A stretch of DNA of 64,000 nucleotides from Bin5 sp034422415. Lineage in GTDB: Bacteria > Chloroflexota > Anaerolineae > Caldilineales > Caldilineaceae. A model generated the notes under the pieces. The model was not told the DNA's origin and made no database searches. It worked only from the letters and a program-made list of their open reading frames with translations. Each line of letters begins with the position of its first letter. Position 1 is the first letter of the stretch. Below are positions 53,847 to 62,185 of this stretch, one piece after another. Location of the stretch: the NCBI GenBank assembly GCA_965202955.1, contig OZ241871.1, positions 2,046,001 to 2,110,000 on the forward strand, written 5' to 3'. The position numbers and the translations under genes are program-made.

Positions 53847-54203
53847 ATGCCACGCTCCAGACCCAAAGTATACGCGCACAGACGGCATAAGAAGGTACTC
53901 AAATTCACCAAGGGGCAGTTCGGCAGCCGCTCCAAGCTCTTCAAGCGCGCCAACGAAGCGATGCTGCGCTCGCTCGCCTTTGCCTACCGCGACCGCCGCA
54001 CGCGCAAGCGTGATTTTCGCCGCCTCTGGATCACCCGCATCAATGCCGCGGCCCGCCTCAACGGCCTCAACTACAGCCACCTGATCTACGGTCTCAAGCA
54101 GGCCGACGTCGAGGTCGATCGCAAAGTCCTGGCCGACATCGCGGTGCGCGATGCCGATGGATTCAGCGCCCTGGCCGATCTGGCCAAGAGCCATTTGAAT
54201 TAG
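53847..54203 (+). CDS. rplT: 50S ribosomal protein L20
   Basis: I start at ATG 53847, with GAGG upstream. The 118-residue product begins MPRSRPKVYAHRRHKKVLKFTKG and includes YRDRRTRKRDFRRLWITRINAAAR, the conserved L20 signature. L20 folds and binds 23S rRNA early in assembly and in many bacteria represses its own operon. It ends before a strong terminator. Confidence 0.97.
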   Translation: MPRSRPKVYAHRRHKKVLKFTKGQFGSRSKLFKRANEAMLRSLAFAYRDRRTRKRDFRRLWITRINAAARLNGLNYSHLIYGLKQADVEVDRKVLADIAVRDADGFSALADLAKSHLN

Positions 54204-54242
54204 CCTGGCCGTCGGGCCGTCGGACAAGTTCAGTGTGTTTAT

Positions 54243-54269
54243 GGCAGAGGCGATCGCCTCTGCCTTTTT
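54243..54269 (+). terminator. Rho-independent terminator after rplT
   Basis: A 22-base perfect palindrome (54243-54264, GGCAGAGGCGA and its complement) is followed by TTTTT (54265-54269). It closes the infC-rpmI-rplT unit. Confidence 0.9.
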
Positions 54270-54335
54270 CGTCCGGACCGTAAATCTGGCGGTCGCTGCG
54301 ATCCGCTCGCGGCCGCCCGGGCCAGCACAGTCGCA

Positions 54336-55121
54336 ATGAAAGAGATCAGCAGCGCCGGCAATTCACGGCTCAAACTGGCGGGCAGGCTGCAGCGCCGGCG
54401 CCACCGCCAGGCCCATGGCCTCTGCCTGCTGGAAGGGACCCGCCTGGTGCAGGATGCGGTGTCGATGCGCGCCGCCTTCCACACCTGTTTCATCACCGCG
54501 GCCGCGGCCGGCGCCCGCCCTGAACTTGCGGCGCAGATCGAGATGCTCTGTCCTCTCTATCTGGTGAGCCCGGAGTTGATCGACCGGATCAGCGAGACCG
54601 TATCGCCGCAGTCGATCGTCGCCGTTGTGGCCATACCGCAACTGCCCCTGCCTTCGGCCGCGGCGCTTTCCCTGGTCCTTGACGGTGTGCGCGATCCCGG
54701 CAACGCGGGCACGCTTCTGCGTACGGCCGCGGCCGCGGCGGTCGACCAGGTCCTGTTCGGGCCGGGCTGTGTCGATCCCTTCAACGGCAAGGTCATGCGT
54801 GCGGCGATGGGCGCCCACTTTCGGGCGCCGCTGCGCACGTTGGAAAACTGGGACGCGCTTGGGGCGCTGCTCTCCGAGGGCCAGACTCTCTACGTTGCCA
54901 GCGCGCAGGGCGGCCTCCGCTACGACGAGGTCGATTGGAGCAGGCCGTCGGCGCTCGTGCTCGGGAGCGAGGCGCACGGCGCGAGTCCACAGGTCGGCGC
55001 CGGCGCGGCAACGGTGGCGATTCCGATGGCCGCGGCGACCGAGTCCCTCAACGTCGCCGCGGCCGGCGCTGCGATTCTGTTCGAGGCCGCGCGGCAGCGG
55101 CGCACGGCGAAGACAGCGTGA
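54336..55121 (+). CDS. TrmH/SpoU-family RNA 2'-O-methyltransferase
   Basis: The 261-residue protein has an N-terminal RNA-substrate domain (ISSAGNSRLKLAGRLQRRRHRQAHGLCLLEGTRLV) and a SPOUT domain with the three motifs LVLDGVRDPGNAGTLLRTA, ALVLGSEAHGASPQV and VAIPMAAATESLNVAAAGAAILFEA. It methylates a ribose in rRNA or tRNA using SAM and is the knotted-fold type. The target nucleotide is unknown. It follows rplT, a common neighbour of this methyltransferase. Confidence 0.93.
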   Translation: MKEISSAGNSRLKLAGRLQRRRHRQAHGLCLLEGTRLVQDAVSMRAAFHTCFITAAAAGARPELAAQIEMLCPLYLVSPELIDRISETVSPQSIVAVVAIPQLPLPSAAALSLVLDGVRDPGNAGTLLRTAAAAAVDQVLFGPGCVDPFNGKVMRAAMGAHFRAPLRTLENWDALGALLSEGQTLYVASAQGGLRYDEVDWSRPSALVLGSEAHGASPQVGAGAATVAIPMAAATESLNVAAAGAAILFEAARQRRTAKTA

Positions 55122-55255
55122 AAGCGACAGCGCGCAGTGGATTGACAAGTTTTCGGACCGCGGGATACACTTTCAAGGAGAGAAAAAGAGAGCGGATCGC
55201 GCACGCCTGACCTCGTCGCGGGCAGGCCTTACTTCCGTAGCGCGCGGGGGCACGA

Positions 55256-55993
55256 ATGGAACTGTCGAGTTTGCTCGGTTACATCCTGGTTGGTCTGTTG
55301 TTCGGCTGGATCACCACGACACTGGTTGAGTGGGTCTGGTATCGCGGCCGGCGCAGGCGCATCGATCTGGCCATGGCTTCTTCGGCCTTGCGGGGCGGCC
55401 TCCCGATGGGCGGGCGGGACGCGCCGCCGGTCGCCGGTGATACAGCTGCGTCCTCTACCCGCGGCCGCGAGAAGGCCCGGCCGCGGGCTGAAAAACGCAA
55501 GCGTGGACGCGCGAAGCGCGGCAAAGCGCAGCCCCAGGCCAACCGGCCCGACAACCTCACGGCGGTCCACGGCATCGGCGGTCTCTACGAGCGGCGGCTC
55601 TACCAGGTCGGCATCTTCACCTGGGACCAGCTTTCGCGGATGGACCCCGGAGCGCTGGAGGAGATCACCAGGGCGCTGCCGGGCAGCAACACGCGCGCCT
55701 GGATCGAGCAGGCGGGTGAGCTGGCGAAGGCGAGCGACCGCGTCGGCGCGGTCTACGATGGCCCGCTGCCCGAGGACCTGACCCGTATCCACGGTATCGA
55801 TCAGGTGTACGAGGATGAGCTCTACGCCGCCGGCATCTTCACCTACCGCCAGCTGGCGGAGCGGGCGCCGGACGAGTTGGCGCGCATCATCCCGGCGCAT
55901 CTCGCGGGCGACCACCTCGACTTCGCCGGCTGGGTCGCCCAGGCCGATTCCCTGCGCGACGACTATTATGCCGACGAGCCGCCCATTCTCTAG
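55256..55993 (+). CDS. Membrane protein with two helix-hairpin-helix domains
   Basis: The 245-residue protein has one N-terminal membrane segment (LLGYILVGLLFGWITTTLVEWVW), a basic linker (GREKARPRAEKRKRGRAKRGKAQ, 80-100) and two copies of a DUF4332/HhH-like unit: DNLTAVHGIGGLYERRLYQVGIFTWDQLSRM and DLTRIHGIDQVYEDELYAAGIFTYRQLAE. Such domains usually bind DNA non-specifically or act in protein contact. With a membrane anchor and a basic linker it might tether DNA to the membrane; this is speculation. No catalytic motif is visible. Confidence 0.82.
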   Translation: MELSSLLGYILVGLLFGWITTTLVEWVWYRGRRRRIDLAMASSALRGGLPMGGRDAPPVAGDTAASSTRGREKARPRAEKRKRGRAKRGKAQPQANRPDNLTAVHGIGGLYERRLYQVGIFTWDQLSRMDPGALEEITRALPGSNTRAWIEQAGELAKASDRVGAVYDGPLPEDLTRIHGIDQVYEDELYAAGIFTYRQLAERAPDELARIIPAHLAGDHLDFAGWVAQADSLRDDYYADEPPIL

Positions 55994-56045
55994 TCCGTAC
56001 TTGCGCGGCTGAAGGCGCCCGCGTCCTGTTTTTGGGCGTCAAAGT

Positions 56046-56074
56046 TTGCCCGGCACGGTCGTCTGGACTAGAAT
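56046..56074 (+). promoter_or_regulatory. Promoter of tRNA-Lys
   Basis: TTGCCC (56046-56051), a 17-base spacer and TAGAAT (56069-56074) lie 16 bases before the tRNA. Confidence 0.65.
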
Positions 56075-56090
56075 GGGGGGCTGTTGTCGC

Positions 56091-56163
56091 GGGTCCCTAG
56101 CTCAATTGGTAGAGCAACGGCCTTTTAAGCCGTGGGTTCTGGGTTCGAGTCCCAGGGGGCTCA
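56091..56163 (+). tRNA. tRNA-Lys (anticodon TTT)
   Basis: It has an acceptor stem GGGTCCC/GGGGCTC (two G-T pairs), D-arm GCTC/GAGC, anticodon stem ACGGC/GCCGT with loop CTTTTAA and T-arm CTGGG/CCCAG with TTCGAGT. It is 73 bases long with discriminator A; CCA is not encoded. Confidence 0.96.
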
Positions 56164-56211
56164 TTTGAGGGGGAAAATGCAGAGCGCCTGAGCCTGCACA
56201 AAGGGCGTCCG

Positions 56212-56244
56212 ATGCAGAGCCGAGGCTCTGCATTTTTTCTTTTT
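56212..56244 (+). terminator. Rho-independent terminator after tRNA-Lys
   Basis: A 10-bp perfect stem (ATGCAGAGCC/GGCTCTGCAT) is followed by TTTTTTCTTTTT-like T-rich sequence. A partial copy of the stem arm lies ~35 bases upstream. Confidence 0.85.
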
Positions 56245-56332
56245 CCGGTCTCCCCCTGCCTGTGGTACTGTGCATCCGTCCCATGTCTGCATAGCGATTC
56301 GCTAACCACTACTCACCAACCACTACAGTTCC

Positions 56333-57088
56333 ATGACACCGACTGCCGCGGACGTTGAAAACAGGGTCATCCTCATCACCGGCGGCGCGCAGGGCATTGG
56401 CGGCGCGGCCGCGCGGCTGTGCGCGCAGCGCGGGGCCGAGGTGATCATCACCGACATCAAGGACGGGACGGGCGAGGCGCTGGCCGCGTCGCTGCGGGGC
56501 GAGGGCTGCAAGGCGCGTTATCAGCGGCTGGACGTGCGCAAGCACGGGGACGCGCAGCGGGTTTTCGGCGACGTGAAGGCGCGTCATGGCCGGCTCGATG
56601 TTCTGATCTGTTCGGCCGGCGTCCTGCAGGGGCCGATGCTGCTGCCGGACGCGTTCCCGGTCGAGGTCTTCGACGAAGTGCTGGCGGTCAATGTGCGCGG
56701 CGTTTTTCTCTGTGTCAAGGAGGCGTACCCTCTGCTGGCGGAGAGCGGGCGCGGCGTGGTCCTGCTGGTCGGCTCGGGCGCCGGGGTCCAGGGCGCCAGC
56801 TCCTCAATCGCCTACGGGACCAGTAAGGGCGCGGTAAACGGGATGGGGATGACGCTGGAACGGCACCTGGCGCGCAAGGGCATCCGTGTCAACGTCGTCT
56901 GTCCCGGCAATATCGAGACGGAGCTGAAATTGAGGCAGATGCGCGAAGCGGCTGAGGCCCAGGGCCAGACCTTTGATCTGGAAGATGCGCGCGCCCAGCT
57001 GGGCGACCCGGAGGGCGTCGGCGCGCTATTGGCCTTTTTGGCCTCTGACGACGCCCGCTATGTGAGGCGCAACCTCTTTACACGCTGA
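56333..57088 (+). CDS. Short-chain dehydrogenase/reductase (SDR)
   Basis: The 251-residue protein has TGGAQGIGGAAARL (cofactor loop), RLDVLICSAG (replacing the usual NNAG), and YGTSKGAVNGMG (catalytic Tyr/Lys) after VLLVGSGAGVQGASSSIAYG. It is a classical SDR, NAD-preferring by the acidic IITDIKDG after beta 2. The C-terminus ends DDARYVRRNLFTR, shorter than the usual ...G-x-x-x-x-VDGG end, so it may be a variant family or slightly truncated. It precedes a GH4 enzyme and a PhyH-family oxygenase. Confidence 0.9.
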   Translation: MTPTAADVENRVILITGGAQGIGGAAARLCAQRGAEVIITDIKDGTGEALAASLRGEGCKARYQRLDVRKHGDAQRVFGDVKARHGRLDVLICSAGVLQGPMLLPDAFPVEVFDEVLAVNVRGVFLCVKEAYPLLAESGRGVVLLVGSGAGVQGASSSIAYGTSKGAVNGMGMTLERHLARKGIRVNVVCPGNIETELKLRQMREAAEAQGQTFDLEDARAQLGDPEGVGALLAFLASDDARYVRRNLFTR

Positions 57089-57246
57089 CACCTCTGTGAG
57101 CAACCATTCGACAAGAGTGTCAAGGACACCCAGCGTTGCCCACTTTCTCCGCCTGAGTGCCCCTTCTCTGTGGATCCCTTCGGCAGTTATCGTATAATGG
57201 ATCGCGCAGCAGCCAATCTATGCAATCCCATCCGGAGAACTCTCGC

Positions 57247-58806
57247 ATGCCGATAAAGATCGCAATGATCGGCGCCGGTTCGATCGGCTTCACCCGCAAG
57301 CTGATGCACGACATCCTGGCCGTGCCTGAACTGGCCGATACGCACTTTGCCTTCATGGACATCAGTGCCGGAAACCTGGAAATGGTGATGCAGCTGGCGC
57401 AGCGGGACATCGACGCCAACGGCCTGCCCGCCACCATCACCCCGACCACCGACCAGCGCGAGGCCATTACCGGCGCCGACTACGTGATCTCGGTCGTGCG
57501 CCAGGGCGGCCTCGACGCGTTCCAGCTGGACATCGACATCCCGCTGAAATACGGCATCGACCAGTGTGTCGGCGATACGATCTGCGCCGGCGGCATCATG
57601 TACGGCCAGCGCACCATCCCGGCGCTGCTGAGCATGTGCGACGACATCCGTGCCGCGGCCAAGCCGGATGCGCTCTTTCTCAACTACTCGAACCCGATGG
57701 CGATGAACGTCTGGGCCTGCAACCGGTACGGCGGCGTGCGCACGGTCGGCCTCTGCCACGGCGTGCAGGGCGGTCACTGGCAGATCACGCGCTGCATCGA
57801 GGCGTGGGCCCGACGGGAGGGGCTGATCGCGGCCGACGAAACGCTGCACCGCGACGAGGTCGCTATCATCTGCGCCGGCATCAACCACCAGACCTGGTAC
57901 ATCCGCGTCGAATGGCGCGGCATCGACATGGTGCCGCGCATGTTGGAGCTGTTCGAGGGCCATTCCGAGTACCCCACCACCGAAAAGCTGCGCATCGACA
58001 TGATCCGGCGCTTCGGCTACTACACGACCGAATCCAATGGCCACGTCAGCGAATACGTGCCCTGGTACCGCAAGCGCCCGGATGAGATCAACGACTGGAT
58101 CGACCTCTCGCGCTGGATCAACGGCGAGACGGGCGGCTACCTGCGCGTCTGCACCGAGGGGCGCAACTGGTTCGAGACCGACTTCCCCAACTGGCTCAAG
58201 CAGGAGCCGCCGCGCATCAGCCCCGAGCGGCGCAGCGAGGAGCACGGCTCCTACATCATCGAGGGGCTGGAGACGGGACGCCCCTACCGCGGCCATTTCA
58301 ACGTCATCAACCAGGGCCACATCGCCAACCTGCCCGACGGCTGCTGCATCGAGATCCCCGGCTATGTCGACAAGAACGGCATCAACATGCCGGTTGTGGG
58401 CGACCTGCCGCTGGCGTGTGCGGCCACCTGCGCGGCCAGCGTGCAGGTGCAGCGGATGGCGGTCGAGGCGGCCGTACACGGCGATGTCATGCTGCTCAAG
58501 CAGGCGATGCTGCATGACCCGCTGACCGCGGCCGTCTGCAATCCCGAGGAGATCTGGCAGATGACCGATGAGATGTTGGTGGCCCAGGCGCGCTGGCTGC
58601 CGCAGTACCGGCAGCAGGTCCCCGCCGCCGAGGCGCGGTTGGACGCGGCCGAACGCGACAGTACGCGCGCCCGCCTGCGCGAAGGGTGGAAAGGTGCGGC
58701 CCGACTGCATACCAAGAGCGTCACCGAGATGGCGCAGGACACAGCCGCAGCCACGCTCAACGCCGCGGCCGCCGACAAAGGTGAAATGACAAAGGAACCG
58801 GCCTGA
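57247..58806 (+). CDS. GH4-family glycosidase (alpha-glucosidase/galactosidase-like)
   Basis: I start at ATG 57247 (MPIKIAMIGAGSIGFTRKLMHDIL), nine bases after GGAG. The 519-residue protein uses the NAD- and metal-dependent GH4 mechanism: VVRQGGLDAFQLDIDIPLKYGI, LNYSNPMAMNVWACNRYGGVRTVGLCHGVQGGH (metal Cys/His region), and AIICAGINHQTWYIRV. Family members hydrolyse alpha- or beta-glycosides, often melibiose or glucuronides. The substrate is not readable from the sequence. It may act with the adjacent SDR and PhyH-family proteins. Confidence 0.93.
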   Translation: MPIKIAMIGAGSIGFTRKLMHDILAVPELADTHFAFMDISAGNLEMVMQLAQRDIDANGLPATITPTTDQREAITGADYVISVVRQGGLDAFQLDIDIPLKYGIDQCVGDTICAGGIMYGQRTIPALLSMCDDIRAAAKPDALFLNYSNPMAMNVWACNRYGGVRTVGLCHGVQGGHWQITRCIEAWARREGLIAADETLHRDEVAIICAGINHQTWYIRVEWRGIDMVPRMLELFEGHSEYPTTEKLRIDMIRRFGYYTTESNGHVSEYVPWYRKRPDEINDWIDLSRWINGETGGYLRVCTEGRNWFETDFPNWLKQEPPRISPERRSEEHGSYIIEGLETGRPYRGHFNVINQGHIANLPDGCCIEIPGYVDKNGINMPVVGDLPLACAATCAASVQVQRMAVEAAVHGDVMLLKQAMLHDPLTAAVCNPEEIWQMTDEMLVAQARWLPQYRQQVPAAEARLDAAERDSTRARLREGWKGAARLHTKSVTEMAQDTAAATLNAAAADKGEMTKEPA

Positions 58807-58825
58807 TTCAGTACCAAGGAGAGAG

Positions 58826-59596
58826 ATGGCATTGCAACTGACGCAGGAGCAAATTGATAGTTACCGCCGCGACGGCTTTCTCGTCGTCGAAGGTCTGCTG
58901 GATGCCGAAGAGGTCAAGGGGCTGCGGACCCGCCTGCGCGAGTACACGCACGGCGGGCGCTCGCAGAAGCAGATCCGGGTGCAGATCGAACCGCGCGTCC
59001 AGCGCGGTGAACTGCACGTCGAAGCGCCGGGAGACGGCATCCGCAAGATCGACGGCCTGGTCGAATCCGATGATCTGTTCAACGCGCTGGGAAGCAACAG
59101 GAAGATCATCGGTATTCTCGAACAGATCGTCGGTCCGGACATCAAGATGTTCCGCAACGCGCTGCTGTTGAAGCCGCCCGAAGTCGGCTCGGCCAAGGGT
59201 ATGCACCAGGATTCTCCCTACTGGCCGATCGAGCCGATGGACCTCTGCTCCTGCTGGTTCGCCCTGGACGATGCTACCGCCGGGAACGGCTGCATGGCGG
59301 CTATTCCCGGCAGTCACAAGTGGGGGCCGCAGCCCCACATCGACGTGACCGACGACTACGTGGTGGACCCGGAATATTACGACGAGGCCGATATGGAGCT
59401 GGCGCCGGTGAAGGCCGGCGGCGGGCTTTTCTTCCACTCGCTGCTGCTTCACTACACCGCGCCCAACCGTTCCGACCGCTGGCGTCGGGCGATCGCCCTC
59501 TCCTATATGTCGTCGCGTTCGAAGTACACGGGAGACGGCGAAGGGCCGGTCTTTCACCATATCCAGGGCCGGACGTTCGATGGCTGCGTGCGCTGA
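58826..59596 (+). CDS. Phytanoyl-CoA dioxygenase-family protein
   Basis: AAGGAG lies just before ATG 58826. The 256-residue protein has the Fe(II)/2-oxoglutarate facial triad: the HQD of GMHQDSPYWPIEPMDLCSCWFALDD and the distal H in FFHSLLLHYTAPNRSDRWRRAIALSY, whose Arg would bind 2-oxoglutarate. It hydroxylates an unknown small molecule. It lies 20 bases after the GH4 gene on the same strand. Confidence 0.92.
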   Translation: MALQLTQEQIDSYRRDGFLVVEGLLDAEEVKGLRTRLREYTHGGRSQKQIRVQIEPRVQRGELHVEAPGDGIRKIDGLVESDDLFNALGSNRKIIGILEQIVGPDIKMFRNALLLKPPEVGSAKGMHQDSPYWPIEPMDLCSCWFALDDATAGNGCMAAIPGSHKWGPQPHIDVTDDYVVDPEYYDEADMELAPVKAGGGLFFHSLLLHYTAPNRSDRWRRAIALSYMSSRSKYTGDGEGPVFHHIQGRTFDGCVR

Positions 59597-59665
59597 GGAC
59601 AACAGCTTCGCGCAGTTCGTCTGCGGTGAGTTCACCCAAGTCGATTCGCGCGACTGAAAATGAAG

Positions 59666-59692
59666 ACCCGGTTAATGGAACCGGGTAAGGAG
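59666..59692 (+). promoter_or_regulatory. Hairpin abutting the Shine-Dalgarno of the AIM24 gene
   Basis: ACCCGGTT (59666-59673) and AACCGGGT (59679-59686) form a perfect 8-bp stem with a 5-base loop, directly followed by AAGGAG (59687-59692). The stem could expose or hide the ribosome-binding site. Confidence 0.55.
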
Positions 59693-59700
59693 TGAAAAAC

Positions 59701-60438
59701 ATGCAATATCGGATCGAAGGCACGACCCTGCCGGTTGTAACCGTCACGCTGAACCCGGAGGACCGCATCTACTCCTCCTCCGGCGGCATGAGCTGGATGA
59801 CCGAGGCCGTGGAGATGGAGACCAACACCGGCGGCGGCCTGGGGCGCATGTTCAAACGCGCGATCTCCGGCGAATCTCTTTTCGTGGTCGATTACTTCGT
59901 CAAGCGCGGCGTCGGCGAAGTCGCCTTCTCAGCCGAGTTTCCCGGCAAAATTCTCGACCTGGACCTGGCAGCAGGCCAGTCGGTGATCGTGCAGAAAGAC
60001 TCTTTCCTGTGCGCCGACAAGAGCGTCGATCTTGACCTTCACTTCCGCAAGCGGCTCGGCGCGGGACTGTTCGGCGGCGAAGGGTTCATGCTGCAGCGCC
60101 TGACCGGCCCCGGCAGGGCGTTCGTCAATTTTGACGGGGAGATTGTGGTCAAGGAGCTGCAGTCGGGCGAGCTGCTGCGCGTCGACACGGGCCATGTGGC
60201 GATGTTCGATCCGACGGTCGACTTCGATGTCGAGATCGTGCGCGGTTTCAGGAACATTCTGTTGGGCGGCGAGGGGTTGTTCCTGGCGACGCTGCGGGGT
60301 CCGGGCAAGGCCTATCTGCAGACGATGCCGATGGGCAAACTGGCGCAGAAGGTTGCGCAGTATATGCCGCAGGTTGGCGGGGATGGCGCCAGCGGCGGCG
60401 GCAACATCGATCTGGGTCAGCTGTTCGGGGGGCGTTAG
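59701..60438 (+). CDS. AIM24-family (TIGR00266-like) protein
   Basis: I start at ATG 59701, eight bases after AAGGAG; GTG 59692 overlaps that site and is unlikely. The 245-residue protein is a beta-rich AIM24 fold: VYSSSGGMSWMTE-like N-terminus (IYSSSGGMSWMTEAVEMET), GESLFVVDYFVKRGVGEVAFSAEFPGKI, GLFGGEGFMLQRLTGPGRAFVNFDGEIV and NILLGGEGLFLATLRGPGKAYLQTMPM. Function in bacteria is unknown; the eukaryotic homologue is mitochondrial. The C-terminus is Gly-rich (GGDGASGGGNIDLGQLFGGR). Confidence 0.92.
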   Translation: MQYRIEGTTLPVVTVTLNPEDRIYSSSGGMSWMTEAVEMETNTGGGLGRMFKRAISGESLFVVDYFVKRGVGEVAFSAEFPGKILDLDLAAGQSVIVQKDSFLCADKSVDLDLHFRKRLGAGLFGGEGFMLQRLTGPGRAFVNFDGEIVVKELQSGELLRVDTGHVAMFDPTVDFDVEIVRGFRNILLGGEGLFLATLRGPGKAYLQTMPMGKLAQKVAQYMPQVGGDGASGGGNIDLGQLFGGR

Positions 60439-60630
60439 TCGATTGCTAACTGCCTGGGGGCCAGCACGCGTCGCGGACGAAAAAACCTTCCTGAAGCGGG
60501 ACTTTGAGGCGACAGGGCGCGTAGGGACCGCTTTCGAGAAATCCAAAGATCGGACGACCAACATCTTCGCTTAACGAGGGCGTGGTTGTCAGGTCAGGTT
60601 TTTCCCTCTACTTGTGCAATCGAAGGAATT

Positions 60631-60939
60631 GTGAAAACAGTTGCACGAGTTCGTGCCCAGTTGTCAGCAGGAGAATTCGACTTTACGCGCCATGCCTTGA
60701 AGCGTGCAGTTGAAAGAGATATCAGCGTTCAAGAGATTGCTCAGGCCGGGTCGGCAGCCGAAGTTATAGAGGAGTACCCGGATGACAAGTATTCCCCGAG
60801 TTGTCTGTTGTTAGGATTCACCCAGGCGGGTAGACCGTTACATCTCCAGATTTCTCTTGCAGACACCTTGCTCGTTCGAATCATCACTCTGTATGAACCG
60901 GACGAGCAGGAATGGAGCGGCTACTCGAAGCGGAGGTAG
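60631..60939 (+). CDS. DUF4258 protein, putative toxin of a DUF4258/YgiT pair
   Basis: The product, read from GTG 60631 (VKTVARVRAQLSAGEFDFTRHALKRAVERDIS), contains the FTRHALKRAVER helix and VIEEYPDDKYSPSCLLLGFTQAGRPLHLQISLAD, the DUF4258 signature of RelE-superfamily-like proteins. The start is uncertain: AAGGA lies only three bases before the GTG, while TTG 60586 would add 15 residues. The stop (60937-60939) overlaps the Shine-Dalgarno region of the next gene, so the pair is coupled. It is a likely mRNA-interferase-like toxin, inferred from the family and the antitoxin-like neighbour. Confidence 0.82.
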   Translation: MKTVARVRAQLSAGEFDFTRHALKRAVERDISVQEIAQAGSAAEVIEEYPDDKYSPSCLLLGFTQAGRPLHLQISLADTLLVRIITLYEPDEQEWSGYSKRR

Positions 60940-60941
60940 AA

Positions 60942-61172
60942 ATGTCTTCTTGCGCGGTTTGTCATGCGGAGGAGAGCCGAAACGAATTGGTGGCCGAAAT
61001 CTTTCAGATCGACGGGCAGTTTGTCCTCGTTGATAGAATTCCTGCTGTCGTCTGTGTCCGTTGTGGGGAACAATCCTTTAGCCGCGAGACTACGGAAAAA
61101 ATCCGACTCCTGGTGCACGACCAGGCAAAATCAACGAAGTCTATCGCCATGCCCGTATTCGAGTTTGCTTAG
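60942..61172 (+). CDS. YgiT/MqsA-type zinc-finger antitoxin-like protein
   Basis: GGAGG (60932-60936) lies five bases before ATG 60942. The 76-residue protein has two CxxC knuckles (CAVCHAEES at the N-terminus, VVCVRCGEQSFS at ~38-50), the N-terminal zinc domain found in MqsA-like antitoxins. No HTH domain follows, so this is the short YgiT-type form. It is separated by two bases from the DUF4258 gene. Confidence 0.87.
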   Translation: MSSCAVCHAEESRNELVAEIFQIDGQFVLVDRIPAVVCVRCGEQSFSRETTEKIRLLVHDQAKSTKSIAMPVFEFA

Positions 61173-61392
61173 TACAGCAATCGCGATCACAAGGCCTTAG
61201 CCTTGATTTCCCGCCATAATTGCTTCTGTCAGTGATTTGAAGCGGCGGTTCGATTGCGGCGGTATCAATCTTGCTCCGGGCGACGTCCAGATTCTGTCTC
61301 CGCTGCGGTTTCAGCCAGAACCGGGTGTGATTTCCAAAGCCCGCCCGGTGCGCAGCGCCGTCTCCGTTTATTCAGCCAGCAAGCGTTTCTCC

Positions 61393-62136
61393 TCATCCAC
61401 TGCTGTACAGATTATCGTGCAGCGCGTTCGCATAGCGGTCGATGTTGCGTTCGCGGCGTCTGCCGCCGGTCTCGTCGAGCATGCGATTGCGGGGCGCCGG
61501 GCCGGCGGCGCCGGGCACCTGTGTCGCGCCCACGCCCGGCACATCCACCTGGTATGACGCGGGCGCATCGGCCTGCCGCAGCTTGAGGATGCTGTCGGCG
61601 AGCGCGGCGCCGGCCTGTTCTCTTTGCTTCAGCGCGGTGCTGCTGATCAGGTTTTTCAGCTGGGTGATGATTCCCAGGATGTCGTGGGTCGGCTTGGTGC
61701 CCGCGCCGATCATCAGCCCTGTTACCAGAATGTCCCACATATCCGGGACCTGGTCCAGAAAACCGGGGAGCGTCTGGCCGAGATAGGCCATCAGGCGCAT
61801 GCCGCTGAAGTTTGAGACGACCACGCCGAGGAAGATGCCGGCCAGGAGGCTGGTGCTGCGTTTGAAGGCGACATAGCCGGGCGACTTCAGATCGCTGGGC
61901 CGCCAGCCAAAGAAGCGCAACGCGCCCCATTCCAGATAGTGCCACCCCAGCTCCAGCATGCGTTCGATGCCGGCGGCCGCCCCGACCAGTGGTATCATCG
62001 CCGGCACGACCGGAGCAAGCTCCGTCTCCACGAGCTGCTCCAAACCTGCTGCCAGCACCATACTCGGCAACGCCACCGCTGCCAGCAGGGCGCCCAAACC
62101 AGTCCAGCCCAGCCGCCGTATCGATCGCTTCCGCAT
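61393..62136 (-). CDS. Hypothetical membrane protein
   Basis: I start at ATG 62136 (MRKRSIRRLGWTGLGALLAAVALPSMVLAAG), with AGGAG upstream. The 247-residue protein has an N-terminal signal-like helix, one or two further membrane helices (SLLAGIFLGVVVSNFSGMRL, MWDILVTGLMIGAGTKPTHDIL) and a polar C-terminus. No family is recognised. It lies downstream of the leucyl aminopeptidase gene on the same strand, with a 50-base gap, and may be co-transcribed with it. Confidence 0.7.
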   Translation of the reverse strand: MRKRSIRRLGWTGLGALLAAVALPSMVLAAGLEQLVETELAPVVPAMIPLVGAAAGIERMLELGWHYLEWGALRFFGWRPSDLKSPGYVAFKRSTSLLAGIFLGVVVSNFSGMRLMAYLGQTLPGFLDQVPDMWDILVTGLMIGAGTKPTHDILGIITQLKNLISSTALKQREQAGAALADSILKLRQADAPASYQVDVPGVGATQVPGAAGPAPRNRMLDETGGRRRERNIDRYANALHDNLYSSG

Positions 62137-62185
62137 GGTCCTTTCTCCTGCTCTCGTGCTTCCCGGTCTCTGCTTTTCCACGCCT

